This document shows positions 1 through 10,011 of a stretch of 64,000 nt of DNA, piece by piece. The notes below the pieces were generated by a model. The model was not told the origin of the DNA. It saw only the letters and a list, made by a program, of their open reading frames with translations, and ran no database searches. Numbering within the stretch: the stretch's first letter is position 1; each line of letters begins with the position of its first letter. The position numbers and the translations under genes were made by a program. The stretch is from Chaetoceros tenuissimus (taxonomy: Eukaryota > Bacillariophyta > Thalassiosirophyceae > Chaetocerotales > Chaetocerotaceae), in assembly GCA_021927905.1 (NCBI GenBank), contig BLLK01000057.1:1-64000 (forward strand), written 5' to 3'.

Positions 1-235
1 GATTGAATATGGATTGCGTCTCACCCCATCTTTCATTCAAATTTGGTGATTCCATAGGGGTAATCTTAGTTCTCTTCACTATCTGATAATGATCATTGCT
101 ATGATCAATAACAAATTTATCATAGATTTCGAATTCTTTATCTGAAATATCACTTCCAATTGTACTAGTATTACATTCATGGGATTCGATGAGAGTCCAA
201 TGACTGCCGCCATCTGTTACTGATTTTGGAAACAT
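1..235 (-). CDS. Unknown protein, 5' end only (cut by window edge)
   Basis: An open frame runs leftward from an ATG at 235 to the window edge without a stop (78 complete codons). It begins MFPKSVTDGGSHWTLIESHE and stays open through IYDKFVIDHSNDHYQIVKRT. I recognise no domain in this short N-terminus; it is hydrophilic with no signal peptide. It is divergent from the unknown gene starting at 439, leaving about 200 bases between the two starts. The support is only the open frame and the ATG, so a longer or spliced gene is possible. Confidence 0.4.
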   Translation of the reverse strand, partial: MFPKSVTDGGSHWTLIESHECNTSTIGSDISDKEFEIYDKFVIDHSNDHYQIVKRTKITPMESPNLNERWGETQSIFN

Positions 236-438
236 GGTAGAGATTATGAGCTATCCCACGACCCATTAGATTGCCAAAGGAATTTTTGAATACGGCGTGC
301 GCAAAGCAGTCTTATAAATCATACTAATATCCAATGAGCATAGTAGATACCACCTCTAGCAGCGCTTATGCTCTAATCTATGCTGTAGTCATCCTCCAAA
401 GCTCTTTATCCTTCCGCGACCTTCTCATAATTTGAAGA

Positions 439-1426
439 ATGTTCCATCCAAGAGGTAAGTAGATCTAAACTTATACACTTTAGAATAAGATATGAAATTT
501 CATAATGAAATACATTCTTTTTGATAGCTATTGATATCCTTGCTGAGGCTGCTGTTGCCGAAGGTAGTAACTTTATTGACCTTACGGGAGATGAGGATGA
601 CAAGAAACCTGCAGCAAAACCTGACGTTGACCTCACTCAAGACTCCGATGCATCAGATACTGGTTCTATTTCAGATGTTGCTTCTGTGGAAAGTGTAGAC
701 AGCCACGGAGGCTTCGTTCCAGCTCAGATTTCACCTCATGCCTACCGCACACACTTCAATGCTGGCTTGAATAATGCCGATGCCTTATCTAGAGCAATTG
801 ATATTTCCACAAAAGCTCCAGCAGACATTGTTACTTTTCCTGCGAGAAGTGCAATGAGAGATGAAAAGAAAAAAGCAAGACCATCTTCTCCAAGTAAACC
901 AAACGCAGAGGTACTCAAGTCTCATGTGGCAAAGCATTTTCTTCGCTACGTTGGCAAGAATAATAAACCTCTAACTTTTGATCTCATGAAGAAGACTTTT
1001 GGACCTATGAAGCAGCCTTGTTTCATTCATATGTGGCGTCGTCATGCTACTGTTACTAATAGATTGACTGCTGCATTGGCTAAAGTTGTGAGCACTCATG
1101 GTAGTGCTAACCAGTATTGGTTTCCACAGCGTCATGCTTTTCTTGAAGCAAACATTGGTTTGTGGTTGTGGAACGAACACCGGATGTCATGTTCCTACAT
1201 TAATCTTCAAAAGGAAATGGCTGGAGTAGGTGCAGCAACAGCAAAGGTATTCTCTTGGATTATCAATGAGATGGTATACAACATCAAAAAAGGTTCACTT
1301 AATCTTGAAGTAAGACATGAGTTTGACGATCGTGGCAGTGCAAGGGTTAGCAAACATGGAAGTTACAAATATATCGTATCTTCAGTAGATGCTCGTAAGT
1401 TGGTTGAACCAAAGGATGGTTGGTAG
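439..1426 (+). CDS. Unknown protein with acidic N-terminus, two exons
   Basis: Exon 1 is tiny (439-454, ATG TTC CAT CCA AGA G) and ends at a GTAAGT donor; exon 2 (528-1426) follows a TTTTGATAG acceptor, giving about 304 residues in one frame. The N-terminal part is acidic (FIDLTGDEDDKK, DLTQDSDASD) and FIDLTGDEDD resembles a SUMO-interacting motif by eye. The C-terminal half is basic and rich in aromatic residues (PCFIHMWRRH, YWFPQRHAFLEANIGLWLW). I recognise no named family. The gene converges on the minus-strand gene ending at 1509, only 82 bases away. The very short first exon is shared with gene A at 4699-5782, which may hint at a common multicopy gene type. Confidence 0.55.
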
Positions 1427-1508
1427 ATGCATTTGGAAAGTGTGAACTTTATTCAATCTTAGAATAGAATAAGTTTTTAAATATTAAGTATGAGAATAAG
1501 TTGATTCA

Positions 1509-3486
1509 TTAATTATTATTATTATTATTTCTTGGAGGAGGATAATTTAGATCTTCTAAACGATCAACATTCCTTGCCAAGGTAGCCCCACCAGCTGCAA
1601 TGGCTGCATCGCGGAACCTATTCCATCTCTCTCGATTCAGCCTATTATTGATGGTACCAGTCTCTTGTGCCACAATAGTTGCACTGCCATCGATTCCTTG
1701 ATTGTCAGGATGAGTCCATGTTCGCCTACGACGACGTTCAGTACTAGTCCAATCTAGAAGAGCAAAGCAAAATCTATCTAGACCAGCTCCACCTCGTCCA
1801 TACGGACAAGATCCAGTTTTTGCAAGACCACTTCTACCATCCCTATCCAAAGGAAAGGAAAAGCAAAGTCTATTCTCAAGACTTTCTTCTCCATCGGAAA
1901 ATCTATCTAGGTGCAAAGCAACTGCATGCATCACTAGTGTAAAGTTGAGGAACATGAAGGCATAAAAAATATAAAACTGTTGGCGTATGGCTTGAGGCTT
2001 CATCTTCTTCCCATCAAGGAATAGCTTCACAACAGCCCTTGCACAGTACATGTTTTGAAGCTCTTCCTCGATCGCGTTGATGGCAATGTTGAGGTCTGGG
2101 GTCTTGGTGCTGGTTCTAATGCATTTGAGTAACTGTGCAGTCAGAGGCTTTGTGGCACAGAACTCAGAAAGAAAAGCATGCTCACGGAACATCCACTCCT
2201 CCATGTTAAAGTTACCTCCTGAGACAGGATTGGAGTACCAGGTATGCTTGACCGTAGACAATTTATCTTTGGTTCCAATATAAAATATATCCCATTGGAG
2301 TCGATCGGCACGGAGCAAAAATATAGAACCTTTACTCATCCTTGGAGTGGAGTTATGAGTGTGAAGCATCTGCTTCAACTCAGGGCTATAAGAACAGAGA
2401 CCGGAGGATCCTCCTGTTCGCATTCGCTCCAATCCATTGTTATGAAATGGTAGCTGAGATTGGAGTTGTTCTAGAAGCAGTCGTTCGGAAATGATACCTA
2501 GCTTTGCCTGCAGGCGATGAAATCTACACAAAAGCAGAGTTCCTGTCTTCCTATCGTTATTGATGCCAATAATGATAGTAACATCACAATCATTAGAATG
2601 TTTGTTGTGATCGAAGTAAACCATTTTGCTGATATCTGCACTCTTAAATCTGTCCTTGTGGCCTCGAAACGATTCCAGATAAGAGCAATCATTTACCTGT
2701 GGAACGTAGAAGATATTGACTTTTGTCTATTACAAAAATTGTTAACAAATGAAATAAATAAAAGAAAGAAAAAGTAGTAGATGAACTTACAGGCTTCCTG
2801 CTTGGTTTGCCATCTATGTTGTGAGGCTGTGATAGCTTGAATTTCAAGCCACGTACGACCTTCCAAGTTGGAGGTAGACTGGTAGATGGTACAGCATCAT
2901 TGAGATGCTCCTCGACAAACTTTTCATCTAGAACAAAGTGCCATTTCTCCTTATGAGATTCATCTCTTCCAAGAGAAAATACATCAGGAATACATTCTAC
3001 AGTAGGTAGAATCAGATCAAACTCAGGTAAAACAAAGGCTCCACCTAGTCGAACGGAAGATCTGTTCTTTTTCCTTTTTGTACTAGGAGTAGTAGGAGCA
3101 GTAGGAGCAGCACGGTGCTTGTAGAACCTTGATATGATGCAGCAGTGACCAATATACTTGTTGGATAAAGGTTTTCCATCAGTATAATCTATGATTCCCT
3201 TAAGAAAGGGATAAGTATCAGAGTGGTACTTGCTGAGATTCTTTTTGGGATCGATTTGGTCTGATAACTCTGAAATGCAATCCTTGCAGATCAAGCATTT
3301 GCAGAGAGAACATTCTAGGCCTTCACCAGAGATTTGGTAATCTCCATTATTAGTTTTGGAGTTGTATCTTGTTCTTTCTATTGTCTGACAGGAGCAGGTC
3401 AGACAATATTTCCCATCGATGAACGACATGTTGCAGAATCCTATCAATGCGGTCGGAGGCAAAACACAGTACTCAAACCAGATGGC
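1509..3486 (-). CDS. Unknown Cys-rich protein, at least two exons
   Basis: Two exons on the minus strand join in frame: 3486-2791 (donor GTAAGT after RKP) and 2696-1509 (acceptor CCACAG), about 627 residues. No ATG opens the first exon, so the 5' end is incomplete; I start it at a possible acceptor (GTAG at 3487-3490). The N-terminal part has closely spaced cysteines (CLTCSCQT, CSLCKCLICKDC) that could bind zinc, followed by a basic linker. The C-terminal part contains one hydrophobic stretch (FYIFYAFMFLNFTLVMHAVAL), an Arg-rich segment and a run of six Asn before the stop, encoded by an ATT/AAT trinucleotide repeat. No family is recognised. It converges with the gene at 439-1426, and the two may be parts of one repeated unit. 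Confidence 0.5.
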
Positions 3487-4376
3487 CTACTATGCTTTTC
3501 ACTAGACAAGCTAGAACCTCCTTGGCACGATCTATATGGATAATACAAAGGGAAATGAAAGATGGATCAGGTAACTAGAGCTTATAGGTTACTGTAAAAA
3601 GAAAAAAATTGACAGAGAAAAATGATTAGAACTTATTTCATGCAGCGAAAGTGGTAAGAAGGCTTAGTGAATAATATTGACGTACCGAAGTGTATTTAGC
3701 TTTCCAAGAGGTGAAAAACAAAAAAAAATTCAGGTGAATTGGACTGATAGTTCCTGAGAAATCCTATTTTTTAATGAAAGAACAAAAATGGTAAGAACAA
3801 ATATGGAATCAAAACGCTTCGTCTTGTAGAACTCAACAAGGAGACGAGTAAAGAAAACGAAACTTACCACGATGAAAACTAGACTTCAAGACGAAAAAAA
3901 TGAGCCAGGATTGAAGCTAATCCGACCAGGGGTTGTTGAGATGTGACTTTGAGAAATCCTAAGTGAAAAAACAAGCAAATGTCAGATGTATTAGTTTTGA
4001 CTGAAGCTTGAGAAAATTATGAATGAAGCACTAAAACTTACCTACTATTTTCCCACCTAGTATCTCACTCCACTTGTATTTGCTACCTCTTTTTGATATG
4101 ATGAGTTTCTCTTTTATATTTGATGACAACAGTGGACAACAGTGTAGAGATTGCTTCAGCGTGTTGTGTAAAAGTAATGAGGATTGCTTGTGTTTTTTGC
4201 TGAGCGAGAAATGGCTCGCTGAGCAATGAGTGAGGCAACTCCGACGAAAATTTGAAAAAAGGCGGGAAACCAAGCATATAGAAAAAGATAAAGAAAAGAA
4301 AGGGAAAAGAAAGGGAAAAAAGGGTCTTCATACAAATTTGTATGAAACGCCCCTCATCGCATTTTACCATAGGGTT
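3487..4376 (-). other. Non-coding stretch with possible upstream minus-strand exons
   Basis: No long frame is convincing here. On the minus strand there are good splice signals that could belong to 5' exons of the gene ending at 1509: a donor (AAAATAG then GTAAGTTTTAG) near 4041-4052, an acceptor CACTTAG near 3960 opening a short frame GFLKVTSQQPLVG, and its donor GTAAGTTTCG near 3867. A second acceptor near 3765 opens almost the same words (GGATTTCTCA). A 5' UTR with introns is equally possible. Confidence 0.25.
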
Positions 4377-4403
4377 GGTTACATTTTATTTGGGACCGTG
4401 AGC

Positions 4404-4627
4404 CTCCGGGAAAGTGTACACTTCTTGAACTTTTTGGAAAAGTTTTGTAAGTTTTTGTCAGAAATGGCAAAATTTTAGAAAATGAATTTAAACATTCAAA
4501 GAATGAAATTTTGATGTTCAAATCTAAATCAATTTATAATTATTAAAACTATATATCAATAATAATAAATCAAAGCGAAATCAATAGTATGGAAGTATGT
4601 ACCCCTCTCTAACTTTCAAACTCAACC
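4404..4627 (+). repeat. Left terminal inverted repeat
   Basis: Reads CTCCGGGAAAGTGTACAC at its outer part and ends near CTAACTTTCAAACTCAAC. Its reverse complement is found at 9586-9800 with few differences; this copy carries an extra 8 bases (near 4590-4600) around a repeated AGTATG. Confidence 0.8.
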
Positions 4628-4698
4628 CCACAAGTTATCGTCGTCATAGTTATTGCTGCCAAGAAATACATTCATTTCAACATACAAGCAACACAAAA

Positions 4699-5782
4699 TT
4701 AGATATCTCTCATCATCTCATCATCCATTTCCGCATTACCCTCACTGTCTCTGACTCTAAGTCGCTTGTGACCATTTTCATCTGTTTCATAATTTTGAAA
4801 CAGATTAGTAGTTCCAACAGCATGGGTCGGAGACATGATTTGAGGAGTAGGACCTACAGATGGGGCAGGAGCAGGAGCAGCACCAGTTTCAGGACCAGTT
4901 CCAGAAGCACTATTAGTAGCATCAGCTTGAACTGCATTTTGTGTTGCAGAACGAGTTGGCTTTGAGCTTTTTGGCTTTGGACTGAAAGTTCGAACAGAAC
5001 CTCTAGTAGTAACAGCAAAGGATTCATCCGCTTTTTTTAGGTATACTACTGCATTACCTACATAGGAGCGAGGTTCACCCTTTTTGGTACCAGATAGTTT
5101 CACAGGGAGGGCATCAGCACGCTGACCATGTCCAATTAGATCAGGTGTGGTCTGTCTCTCACACTTGAATGGTAGCTTAAGTCCAATCTTGAACTTTGCT
5201 ACATTGTCGGAATGACCAGAGATTCGAACGAGTTCCTTGTGTACTCCTTGGTAGAACGGATGATTTTCATCCAAGTCCAAACCAAGTAGTACACAAGGGT
5301 CATAACATAAGAGAGGTAAGCGAAGGAAAAGGGATGCAGATAAGCCATCATTTTCGATGGTGAATCTTGCACCTGGCAGAAAGGCTGGGGGTAGCTTGAA
5401 AGCTACCATGAGGTACTTTCCTTCTCCTTTCTGGAAGAATTTAGGGTTCACACAATGGAGCAGTCTACTGGTCTGGCTGGTGTTGCGATTGATGAAAATG
5501 CGGTTACTGATGGTTTCAGTATCCTCATCATCATCACGGACAGCAAGTCTCCCACCGCCGTAAACGGATCTGGAGTCAATGCTTTTAGCTGGAGAGGAAG
5601 GTCCTGCAGCAGGAGCATCAGCTTGACCTTCTTTTGCCTCATCATTTTGGGCTCTGCTGCTGAAAAAGTCTGCTATACAATGCAACGAAAGAAACAAAGG
5701 AAACATGAGGATGATATGAGAATCTTTTTGCTACTAGATACTATGTAGTAATATAAAATAAGAACTTACTTAGTTTTGCCAT
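4699..5782 (-). CDS. Gene A of the 5.4-kb element: unknown protein
   Basis: Exon 1 is 13 bases (5782-5770, ATG GCA AAA CTA A) before a GTAAGTTC donor; exon 2 runs 5672-4699 after a TTGTATAG acceptor. The product is about 328 residues starting MAKLTDFFSSRAQ. It has an acidic/Ala-Pro-rich N-terminus, a folded-looking middle (YLMVAFKLPPAF, then LDENHPFYQGVHKELV, then FKIGLKLPFKCE) and a low-complexity Ala/Pro/Ser C-terminal tail with a Lys/Arg patch. The middle resembles gene B in order and spacing of short motifs (hydrophobic-LP, I-E-x-D/G, E-x-H-x-F/Y-Q, LPF-x-x-E). No family is recognised. It is transcribed towards the left inverted repeat. Confidence 0.6.
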
Positions 5783-6047
5783 GGTCTTGTGTAAATATTA
5801 CAGAAGAAGAGTGCTTCTTTATCTTTGAAGAGAAAGTAATGATACAATTGAAAATGGATCCTTTTTGGATCTTTTGTTTTTGATGTGTTGTGTGAGGCAT
5901 CGACGTTGATGTTCGGCAGAGATGTCTATCCATGTCTAAGTACAAGATTTAGTGCCACGTATCATCGGGATGCCACCTGATTTTACCAAAAACGTTTTGA
6001 GTCGTGAGAAAAAGAACAAAAATGAATTTCCAGTGAGATTTCAGAGA

Positions 6048-6204
6048 TTTTGGAACATTTCGGCAATTTTGGAACATTTTGGCAATTTTGGAACTTTTTG
6101 GCAATTTTGGAACATTTCGGCAATTTTGGAACATTTCGGCAATTTTGGAACATTTCGGCAATTTTGGAACATTTCGGCAATTTTGGAACATTTCGGCAAT
6201 TTTG
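6048..6204. repeat. Tandem array of a 19-bp unit (array 1)
   Basis: About eight copies of GGAACATTTCGGCAATTTT, with C/T variation in the fourth triplet position. All three frames of both strands stay largely open through it, giving spurious repetitive ORFs. It lies just upstream of the transposase start at 6266. Confidence 0.9.
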
Positions 6205-6265
6205 TTTCTTTGACCTTTGACATGTCCATCTTTCATATTCACTTCTATTACTATTCAAGAAAAGA

Positions 6266-7216
6266 ATGACAGTATCAGCACAAAGATTTTATGAAAAGGG
6301 GCTAGAATATAGTGGTAGAAGTCATGACACACATCTAAAGGAAGTCAACAAACAACGATTTCTAGCTCATTTTGGACTCCAGGCATATGTGCCTATCTTT
6401 GGAAAACCATCACCCTTCATCCGAAAGATCCAAGCCCGAAGTATTTTCATTTACTTTGGGCACTTTTATTCCTAAAACTTTACGAAACCGAATCTGTTTT
6501 AGCTGGTATGGTGGGAGGTGTCGACGAAAAAACATTACAAAAATGGGTTTGGTTCATGCTCGAAAAGATCAATGGTCTCAAACCAAGGATCATTCGGTTT
6601 ACCAACAGGTTTCAGGGATGGGATGGCCACACTAATGCTCTAATCAGCGTGGATGGTGCTGATTTTCGCATCAGTGTGCCTTTTTCACGCATTTGGTACA
6701 GTCATAAGGTGAGTAATCGTGTTGGTTTCATTGTTTGACATCTTGTTGTTTTAACAAACATCATTCTCCAAGTTCCATGGATCAGGTGTAAGGTACGAAG
6801 TCGCTCTTTGCATCCAAACAGGGTTGATTGTATGGACCAATGGTCCATACCCATGTGGAAAGTGGTCAGATATAACCATTTTCCGCCATAAATTAAAAAA
6901 GAAGTTGGGACGATATGAATATGCAGAGGCCGACAAAGGATATAGAGGTGACCGACAGATTGCGTCACCTGATGATTTCAGTGAAGATTCTGAAAATGAA
7001 ATGAAATTCGATGTCCGTGCTAGACATGAGACCGTGAATAAAAGAATGAAGGACTTTGCTGTTTTGAGGGAGAAATTTCGGCATCATATTTCAAAAAATG
7101 ACATGTCGAATCATGAAGTGTGTTTCAATAGTGTTGCAGTAGTAACACAATTGAATTTACATTTCAAACCTTTGTATCCAATCTATGGATACAATTTGGT
7201 TTATCATGAATTGTAA
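6266..7216 (+). pseudogene. PIF/Harbinger-like DDE transposase, frameshifted
   Basis: The protein has the DDE_Tnp_4 pattern seen in diatom transposases: ISVDGADFRI (first Asp), WTNGPYPCGKWSDITIF (second Asp), EADKGYRG, and RARHETVNKRMKDF (Glu). An intron fits at 6709-6772 (CATAAG|GTGAGT ... CTCCAAG|TTC), which joins FSRIWYSHK to FHGSGVRYEVALCIQTG as in the family. The N-terminal part is in another frame: RFLAHFG is read from the ATG at 6266, but TPGICAYLWK...HLLWALLFLKLYE continues one frame over, so one base is missing or extra near 6370-6378. It is thus probably inactive unless this is a sequencing error. It lies between the two 19-bp arrays and points towards gene B. Confidence 0.75.
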
Positions 7217-7630
7217 TTATACAAAGGTAAAATAACGAGCGAGTATAAGATTCATACTTGTAACATAATTGAAATAATGATGAGAAAGTTTACATGAAAT
7301 ATTCTTTATATTACAATTTAGATTACTACAAATATTCTTTATATTACAATTTAGATTACTACTCATAAGCATGATGAAACAATGAGCACAACCACAGTAT
7401 TGCCCCTTTTTGTTCCATTTCAATAAGCGTGGGCTTTACTTTTCATGTCATCTTCTTGAGCGAGCTCTTCCATTGCAGTTTGTCACCATATTCCATATCC
7501 CAGAGTATTGAAGATTTGTTTGAATCCATATAATCAACCTTTACATTCCAAAAATGTACTCCTCTCTACAAAATGTGAATCTACCTTATCACCAAACAGG
7601 CATTGTCGTGGTGATATGGTAAATGAAAAT

Positions 7631-7927
7631 GCCAAGCTTGGCCTGGGGGGCAGCGAGGGTTAACCCACTTTAGGTGGTTCATAACAGTTCTTGACGAAAT
7701 GCACTACTAGCCATATCAGAAGGGAGAGGGCAAATACCGAAGTCCTACCCTCTTGATTCCCAACGCCTTGGCCTCGATGCCCAGACAATACATAGCCAGA
7801 GAACTATGTATTGTCTGAGCCCTTGCCTAAGGTACCCACCAATTCTAAGGCTGACCCTCGCCTGTAAAGGGTCAGCCAGAGAACATCAGAAGCTCTCCAT
7901 GATGTACTGCATATGCAGTACATCATG
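7631..7927. other. Cluster of perfect hairpins/palindromes
   Basis: In fewer than 300 bases there are at least five self-complementary words: GCCAAGCTTGGC (7631-7642), GGGTTAACCC (7657-7666), a 13-bp stem with an 8-base loop (7783-7795 with 7804-7816), a 10-bp stem (7849-7858 with 7868-7877) and a perfect 30-bp palindrome (7898-7927). CAGAGAAC lies in the loop of the first long stem (7797-7804) and just after the second (7877-7884). The stretch is more GC-rich than its surroundings and has no long ORF. It could be a structured RNA, a subterminal region of a transposon, or the relic of another element; no known family is recognised. Confidence 0.6.
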
Positions 7928-8052
7928 AAAAACAACCAAGCTTGTGAGAACAGTACTACTGTAGATGAAAGCAAAAGGTAGAAAAGAGGAAGCCATGAAT
8001 GAGTGTGTGGTGGTGGAGTTGTCGAGTCAGTATACTATTTGGCACTGGAACT

Positions 8053-8180
8053 TGGCACTATTTGGCAATTTTGGAACATTTTGGCAATTTTGGAACATTT
8101 TGGCAATTTTGGTACATTTTGGCAATTTTGGTACATTTTGGCAATTTTGGACATTTTGGCAATTCTGGCAATTTCGGACT
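8053..8180. repeat. Tandem array of the 19-bp unit (array 2)
   Basis: About six copies of GG(A/T)ACATTTTGGCAATTTT, the same unit as at 6048-6204 and in the same orientation, with some copies shortened near the 3' end. The two direct arrays bracket the transposase and the hairpin cluster, suggesting that 6048-8180 is one structural unit. Confidence 0.85.
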
Positions 8181-8423
8181 TTTGACTATTTTTGGTCTGC
8201 CTGACAATGTTGTATACTCCGATGCTTCTTCTTTTCGATAGATACTTCAACCAAATTTTGGCGCCAAATAGTGAGACTCCGAGAATCACAAAATCTAAAA
8301 TCTTTTCATTCGATGAAAGCATTCTACGTCTTCTGAAACAAATGCTGTACACGTAGCTCTTTGAATTCTCTCTTCATAAAAAATAAAAACTTTTCTCCAA
8401 CTATTGAATTGAAAGCAAACAAG

Positions 8424-9591
8424 ATGCCAGAGACCACATATGCCAAAGGTACTGATAGAATTGTGGCAAACAGTGTAGCGAAGAAACAGTTACGTTCTAT
8501 CATTGCATCAATGCAAGGTAAATATGCTACCATTGAAGAAGCTCCTTCTCACATGGATATCAGGAACCAGTACCCCGGACTGGTCAAAGAGTGGACCCAG
8601 TATAAAGATTGGGAGACCAAGTTTAGAAAGTATTATAAAAAACAGTTGGGTGAACAGCTGGGGTTGAGTAAGTTTTGTTCTAGTTGTTTTATTCCACCTT
8701 ATACATGTTGTTCAATACTAATACTTGCTTACATTAGAATCAAATCCTAAAAAAGGAATCCTCAAGAACCCAGCAAGCAAGAAAACTGTTACTGTTTCCT
8801 TTGCTGATGAGGATGATGTCTCTACAATGGCTGGAGACCAGACCGATGACGACGATGACTTCTTGGAAGAGGTTGAGTTTGATGCTAAACCAACTGTAGA
8901 AGCTGTCAACCCCCCTAGTAGCAAACCAAAAGGAGCTCCGCCTCCAGCTAAACACATCAAAAAGAGTCCTCCAAGTGACCGTGTTGAAGTGTGCACATAC
9001 ACAACTGACTTTGATGGTGTTCTTGGCCTCTTTCCGGAAGTCTTTGACTTCAATGGGAACAAGATCGCCCTTGCAATCTTGTACCTTCCATACCAGATGA
9101 AGGAGGATCATATTGTGGTGGAGATTGAGGGATCTTCTGCCAAGGTCAAGTTTTCACTTGACAGCTCCATTCTTGCGCCATCTCGTAGTGCCAACCATCA
9201 GCTCAAAGAGGAACATATGTTATTTCAAGCAATCTGGACGTTCCGCAAGGAACGAGCTCTGGAAGATAACCAAAAAAAGGGTGATCTTCCAACATTTGCT
9301 CTGGAACTGGATCTTCCTTTTCATGTTGAGCCTGTGCTTGCTTCACATCTTCTCTACGATGATGTGAAGAAGTCTGCAACTGCAGCTTCTGGATCTAATG
9401 GTTTGTCACACATCCAGATCATCCATTCCGGACCAAATGAGAAAAAGGATGCAAACCCATGGGATTTCATGGACACTCTTGTCCTTATTTTTAAGGAAGA
9501 GGAGTCTAACTTTGATGTTACTGATGTGATGGAAACCATGGCAAGAACAGATTTTTTTGGTAACTTTGATGACGATGACTTTTGGAGTTGA
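8424..9591 (+). CDS. Gene B of the 5.4-kb element: unknown acidic protein
   Basis: Exon 1 (8424-8667, ATG CCA GAG ACC) ends at a GTAAGTTTTG donor; exon 2 (8738-9591) follows an ACATTAG acceptor; together about 365 residues. The first part is basic and helical-looking (QLRSIIASMQGKY, WETKFRKYYKKQL). Then come KKGILKNPASKKTVTVSF, an acidic patch (DQTDDDDDFLEEVEF), a proline-rich linker, and a region (IALAILYLPYQM, LKEEHMLFQAIW, FALELDLPFHVE) that matches gene A in motif order. The C-terminus is acidic (NFDDDDFWS). No known family is recognised. Its stop lies at the inner edge of the right inverted repeat. Confidence 0.6.
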
Positions 9592-9800
9592 GTTTGAAAG
9601 TTAGAAAGGGGTACATACTATTGATTTCGCTTTGATTTATTATTATTGATATATAGTTTTAATAATTATAAATTGATTTAGATTTGAACATCAAAATTTC
9701 ATTCTTTGAATTCTAAATTCATTTTCTAAAATTTTGCCATTTCTGACAAAAACTTACAAAACTTTTCCAAAAAGTTCAAGAAGTGTACACTTTCCCGGAG
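9586..9800 (-). repeat. Right terminal inverted repeat
   Basis: Reverse-complement partner of 4404-4627. It begins at the stop codon of gene B (GTTGAGTTTGAAAGTTAG) and ends at CTTTCCCGGAG. The near identity of the arms, against the strong divergence of genes A and B beside them, indicates that the arms are kept alike or are recent. Confidence 0.8.
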
Positions 9801-10011
9801 ACTCCGTGAAAAACAGGTTACATCTTATTTTCTAGTTACATCCAACATGCAAATTAGTGTAACTTGAAGAACAAAAGATGTGATGTCGTCAATAAAACAG
9901 AAAGATCTCACACAAGCAGCAAAATAGCTATACGTAGATAGCTATTATCTAGTAGCAAAACAAAACGAATTGTTCTCAATCAATCAATGGTAAAAAACTG
10001 CTTCATCAGTC

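Larger units (their letters stand above)
4392..9815. mobile_element. 5.4-kb element with long terminal inverted repeats
   Basis: Two near-identical arms (4404-4627 and 9586-9800) face each other as inverted repeats. Just outside them a 15-base word occurs in direct orientation, GGTTACATTTTATTT at 4377-4391 and GGTTACATCTTATTT at 9816-9830 (14 of 15 matching), which could be a target-site duplication. Between the arms lie gene A (leftward), a DDE transposase (rightward), gene B (rightward), two 19-bp tandem arrays and a hairpin cluster. A and B both end within about 75 bases of an arm, so the element is roughly symmetrical. Whether the DDE transposase mobilises the whole element or is a separate insertion inside it cannot be decided; known Harbingers make 2-3 base duplications, not 15. 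Confidence 0.6.

Noticed and set aside
4083-4478. Short frames on both strands (Ser/Leu/Phe-rich and Lys/Arg-rich)
   Set aside because: Low-complexity A-rich sequence partly overlapping the left inverted repeat; only the possible splice donor near 4041 was kept as a note.
5949-6269. Long open frames on both strands with Phe/Trp/Asn or Lys/Pro/Cys/Asn repeats
   Set aside because: They come from a 19-bp tandem array whose length keeps several frames open; the same occurs at 7965-8352. No gene signal apart from the repeat.
7640-7960. Known ribozyme (hammerhead, twister) or tRNA in the hairpin island
   Set aside because: I looked for hammerhead core words (CTGATGA, GAAA) and tRNA boxes in the right spacing and did not find them.
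9113-9367. 84-residue plus-strand frame inside gene B
   Set aside because: Shadow of gene B, whose spliced frame and motif similarity to gene A are better supported.
4392-9815. Virus-derived or Polinton-type origin of the inverted-repeat element
   Set aside because: No capsid, ATPase, polymerase or integrase features could be seen; the only recognised enzyme is a DDE transposase, so it was treated as a DNA transposon.
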